The notes below the pieces were generated by a model, which worked only from the letters and a program-made list of their open reading frames with translations, did not search any database and was not told the DNA's origin. Of a DNA stretch of 9,228 nucleotides, positions 8,107 through 9,228 are shown piece after piece. Each line of letters starts with the position of its first letter. The first letter of the stretch is position 1. Made by a program: the position numbers and the translations under genes. The stretch spans positions 1 to 9,228 of the forward strand of contig JACJYC010000031.1 in NCBI GenBank assembly GCA_020636325.1. The letters are read 5' to 3'. This DNA comes from Lewinellaceae bacterium. GTDB taxonomy: Bacteria > Bacteroidota > Bacteroidia > Chitinophagales > Saprospiraceae.

Positions 8107-8436
8107 TTATAGGTTCAATACGATCGGCGGCAGAGCATTCCAAAGCTCATTCCGGACCTGCCGGGTACTTTCGATCGCATTTTTACCGTGAGCGGTAATG
8201 GTGAAAAAAAGCTTGGGCTTCCCGCCCCTTTCCGGTGTGCCTTCACCGCTGACCGACTTCAGATAGCCTTTGGATTCGAGCCTGCGCAAGGTGACCTGAA
8301 GGGCGCCGATGCTGACCGGCCGTTTGAGCCGCTCTTCCATTTCGTCCTTGATCGCAACACCGTAAGCATTGCCGTGCAAAATGCCGACAGTCAGCAGGAC
8401 AAGCTCTTCGAATTCGCCGATTTTGTATGGGTCCAT
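8107..8436 (-). CDS. PadR-family transcriptional regulator
   Basis: A 109-aa winged-helix repressor. Helix 1 is GEFEELVLLTVGIL (about 7-20), followed by AYGVAIKDEMEERL (24-37). The recognition-helix region is SIGALQVTLRRLESKGYL (42-59). The wing runs ~60-85 and includes the GKPKLFFTITAHG hairpin (72-84) that is a PadR signature. The short C-terminal helix is consistent with the small PadR subfamily. It is the first gene of an operon with the permease 8 nt downstream, which it probably controls together with itself. The start at 8436 was chosen over the ATG at 8490 because the conserved domain begins there, and because the extra 18 codons would cover a consensus promoter and an inverted repeat. 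The effector is unknown. Confidence 0.92.
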   Translation of the reverse strand: MDPYKIGEFEELVLLTVGILHGNAYGVAIKDEMEERLKRPVSIGALQVTLRRLESKGYLKSVSGEGTPERGGKPKLFFTITAHGKNAIESTRQVRNELWNALPPIVLNL

Positions 8437-8438
8437 AT

Positions 8439-8459
8439 CAATACTACAATATAGTATTG
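8439..8459 (-). promoter_or_regulatory. Inverted-repeat operator of the padR-permease operon
   Basis: CAATACTA (8439-8446) and TAGTATTG (8452-8459) are perfect 8-bp inverted arms around a 5-bp spacer (CAATA). The site fills the gap between the minus-7 promoter element (8460-8467) and the padR ATG (8434-8436), covering the expected transcription start. PadR dimers bind AT-rich inverted repeats, so autorepression at this site is the likely role. The symmetry is directly seen; binding is inferred. Confidence 0.75.
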
Positions 8460-8490
8460 CAAAAATACAGGAATCCTGCATACGGCGCAA
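8460..8490 (-). promoter_or_regulatory. Consensus Bacteroidota promoter of padR-permease
   Basis: On the minus strand TTG (8490-8488), 20 bp, then TATTTTTG (8467-8460) matches TTG-N(17-23)-TAnnTTTG at every fixed base. Transcription should start about 5-8 nt further on, near 8453, giving a leader of only about 17 nt before the ATG at 8436. The spacer carries a small palindrome, CAGGA-A-TCCTG (8468-8478), of unknown relevance. Confidence 0.75.
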
Positions 8491-8510
8491 CAGAAAAATA
8501 AAATTGAGGG

Positions 8511-8530
8511 AAAAAAATAGCGGCGGCTAC
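8511..8530 (-). terminator. Weak secondary terminator-like hairpin
   Basis: On the minus strand TAGC (8529-8526) pairs with GCTA (8521-8518) around a CGCC loop, with one possible outer G-U pair, and is followed immediately by seven Ts (8517-8511). The stem is short, but it sits directly after the stronger terminator at 8531-8559 and could act as its back-up. Confidence 0.33.
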
Positions 8531-8559
8531 AAAAAGCAAGAGCAGCTAACGCTGCTCTT
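8531..8559 (-). terminator. Intrinsic terminator upstream of padR
   Basis: On the minus strand AAGAGCAGC (8559-8551) pairs perfectly with GCTGCTCTT (8546-8538) around a GTTA tetraloop. GC and five Ts (8535-8531) follow. The plus-strand side has no T-run, so its direction is leftward. It would stop any transcript arriving from the promoter at 8735-8766 before the padR promoter. Confidence 0.8.
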
Positions 8560-8728
8560 ACCCAAAATAAAACTAAACCCCAGTTATAATCGTGACCCCG
8601 GTCGATGAAAAGGCATCGCCCATGAGGGAATTATTCTTTTTTTATGACCACACTGAAACCGAGAAGAAAGGTATCGGATAAGGAAGACTTCAAAAGGTGT
8701 ATTGGTCACATCCGTACAAATCTCCAAA
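8531..8728 (-). ncRNA. Candidate small RNA or short leader transcript between a strong promoter and a terminator
   Basis: A consensus promoter at 8735-8766 and a canonical terminator at 8531-8559 define a minus-strand transcript of about 198 nt (5' end near 8728, estimated). No recognised coding sequence lies in it. The longest frames are a GTG-started 40-codon frame and a 16-codon ATG frame starting in the CATGGGCGATG region near 8622; both have weak ribosome-binding context. Visible structures are a 9-bp stem with a 3-nt bulge (8697-8708 with 8645-8653), a CGATG/CATCG hairpin (8603-8607 with 8614-8618) and the terminator stem. I do not recognise a known RNA family. Alternatives are a peptide-encoding leader or a remnant of a deleted gene. 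Confidence 0.45.
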
Positions 8729-8734
8729 TCGCGG

Positions 8735-8766
8735 CAAAGGTAAATCATTTTTTCAAATTCAAACAA
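8735..8766 (-). promoter_or_regulatory. Consensus promoter of the candidate small RNA
   Basis: On the minus strand TACCTTTG (8742-8735) is a full match to TAnnTTTG. Upstream are TTG at 8762-8760 (17-bp spacer) and TTG at 8766-8764 (21-bp spacer), both within the accepted range. Transcription would run left towards the terminator at 8531-8559. Confidence 0.68.
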
Positions 8767-8854
8767 CTTTTATCCGGTAAGATTTTTTTTTATTAGGCCG
8801 CCCGGTTTGGTGCAATTATATTTGTTTTCGCCCCGGGAAATGTGCGGATTAAAA

Positions 8855-8886
8855 TTTGCAGTTTCCGCCGGTTTGCCTTACCTTTG
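8855..8886 (+). promoter_or_regulatory. Consensus promoter reading rightward, divergent from the small-RNA promoter
   Basis: TTTG (8855-8858), 20 bp, then TACCTTTG (8879-8886) matches the TTTG / TAnnTTTG consensus completely. The expected start is near 8893. It lies 88 bp from the minus-strand promoter at 8735-8766. The downstream target is either the short ORF at 8952 or the gene that appears to start at 9225. Confidence 0.68.
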
Positions 8887-8951
8887 AGGTGGTATGAATT
8901 TGCATTGCTGTTTACTTCGGTCAACAGTATTTTTAACCCCAAATTACGATC

Positions 8952-9086
8952 ATGAAATTTTTCCCCAATCCGGCGCCGCCGCCAGGCAGGCGATCATTTT
9001 TTTTGTTTTTTTCCTCCTCAGCACCTCCTGAGGCACAAGGCTTAAATCTTACAACGGCTGATTTTCAGGAACAATCAGGTCATTGA
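8952..9086 (+). CDS. Short ORF with signal-peptide-like start, possibly a degraded secreted-protein gene
   Basis: An ATG at 8952, about 60 nt after the expected transcription start of the 8855-8886 promoter, opens 44 codons ending at TGA 9084-9086. The peptide begins MKFFPNPAPPPGRR, has a short FFLFF core, and then reads APPEAQGLNLTTADFQEQSG, like a poor signal peptide followed by a mature start. A neighbouring frame over the poly-T stretch encodes a better hydrophobic core, QAIIFFVFFLLSTS, which suggests compensating frameshifts at the T8 and T7 runs. It could be a small secreted peptide, a frame-disrupted gene, or not a gene. No family is recognised. Confidence 0.3.
   Translation: MKFFPNPAPPPGRRSFFLFFSSSAPPEAQGLNLTTADFQEQSGH
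8977..9012 (+). terminator. Possible attenuator: GC hairpin followed by T8-G-T7
   Basis: CGCC (8977-8980) pairs with GGCG (8989-8992), with two more pairs across a bulged A and a 3-nt CAG loop. After ATCA come eight Ts (8997-9004), a G and seven Ts (9006-9012). Transcripts from the 8855-8886 promoter would meet this about 100 nt in. The stem is small, and the T-runs might simply be Phe codons of the short ORF, so the call is uncertain. Confidence 0.3.
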
Positions 9087-9228
9087 TCTGATCTGTAATC
9101 GTTTCGTCCGAAGGAATTCATGAAGCGGCCATCGCGGCGCTTCTCACCGTTCCGGGCGCTGTATCGCCATGATATGGTCGGCCGAAGGCTTGTTCGTACT
9201 TATTGCACCCCAAAAAAACTAAAAATGA
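9087..9228 (+). other. Unassigned stretch ending at a plausible start codon of the next gene
   Basis: No convincing gene is seen in 9087-9224. One frame is open across the middle of it and encodes EGIHEAAIAALLTVPGAVSP, a protein-like composition, but it has no start and ends at a stop. At the right edge CACCCCAAAAAAACTAAAA is followed by ATG at 9225-9227. That A-rich context resembles Bacteroidota gene starts, so the next plus-strand gene may begin there and continue outside the window. Confidence 0.3.

Noticed and set aside
8099..8143. Alternative permease start at 8143
   Set aside because: It would overlap padR by 37 nt and add 15 residues before the conserved prefix domain; the ATG at 8098 fits better.
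8437..8490. Alternative padR start at 8490
   Set aside because: The added codons would be made of the consensus promoter and operator; the PadR domain begins just after the ATG at 8436.
8584..8766. 60-codon minus-strand ORF in the candidate small-RNA region
   Set aside because: Its ATG lies upstream of the predicted transcription start and inside the promoter; the composition is not protein-like and no family is recognised.
1..9228. CRISPR arrays, tRNA, rRNA and transposase genes
   Set aside because: No regularly spaced direct repeats with unique spacers, no cloverleaf or rRNA-like sequence, and no transposase motif or insertion-sequence end was seen.

Overview
The window looks like chromosomal DNA from a member of the Bacteroidota. 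The main signs are intergenic sites matching the phylum's promoter consensus (TTG, 17-23 bp, TAnnTTTG), an OmpA-family outer-membrane protein with thrombospondin type 3 repeats and CarboxypepD-regulatory-like folds, and a PadR regulator paired with an FtsX/MacB-type permease that carries an N-terminal prefix domain. Start codons lack strong Shine-Dalgarno sequences, which is also usual there. A Saprospiria-like lineage is only a guess.

Left block (1-3150, + strand): the last 73 codons of a type I restriction-modification specificity gene (hsdS), then after 11 bp a complete restriction/translocase gene (hsdR, 971 aa). The methyltransferase gene hsdM is not in view and is probably upstream. A GC-rich hairpin spans the hsdR stop codon.

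Middle block (3151-5303, + strand): a 292-bp intergenic stretch with an imperfect 21-bp tandem repeat and a candidate promoter, then a 602-aa secreted OmpA-like protein (signal peptide, barrel, four calcium-type TSP3 repeats, two carboxypeptidase-regulatory-like folds, peptidoglycan-binding OmpA domain). It ends at a near-perfect long-stem terminator.

Right block (5391-8490, - strand): a two-gene padR-permease operon convergent with the ompA-like gene. A perfect inverted repeat lies between the padR start codon and a textbook promoter, as expected for PadR autorepression. The permease has two FtsX modules but no ATPase gene beside it. Its stop codon lies in a five-unit heptamer tandem repeat.

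Far right (8491-9228): a gene-poor but signal-rich region. A strong minus-strand promoter (8735-8766) is followed about 200 nt later by a canonical terminator (8531-8559) located before the padR promoter, which defines a candidate small RNA or leader. A divergent strong plus-strand promoter (8855-8886) reads into a 44-codon ORF that resembles a signal peptide and may be broken or attenuated. The window stops 4 bases after a plausible start of the next gene. This far-right region is the part least explained by known gene families.
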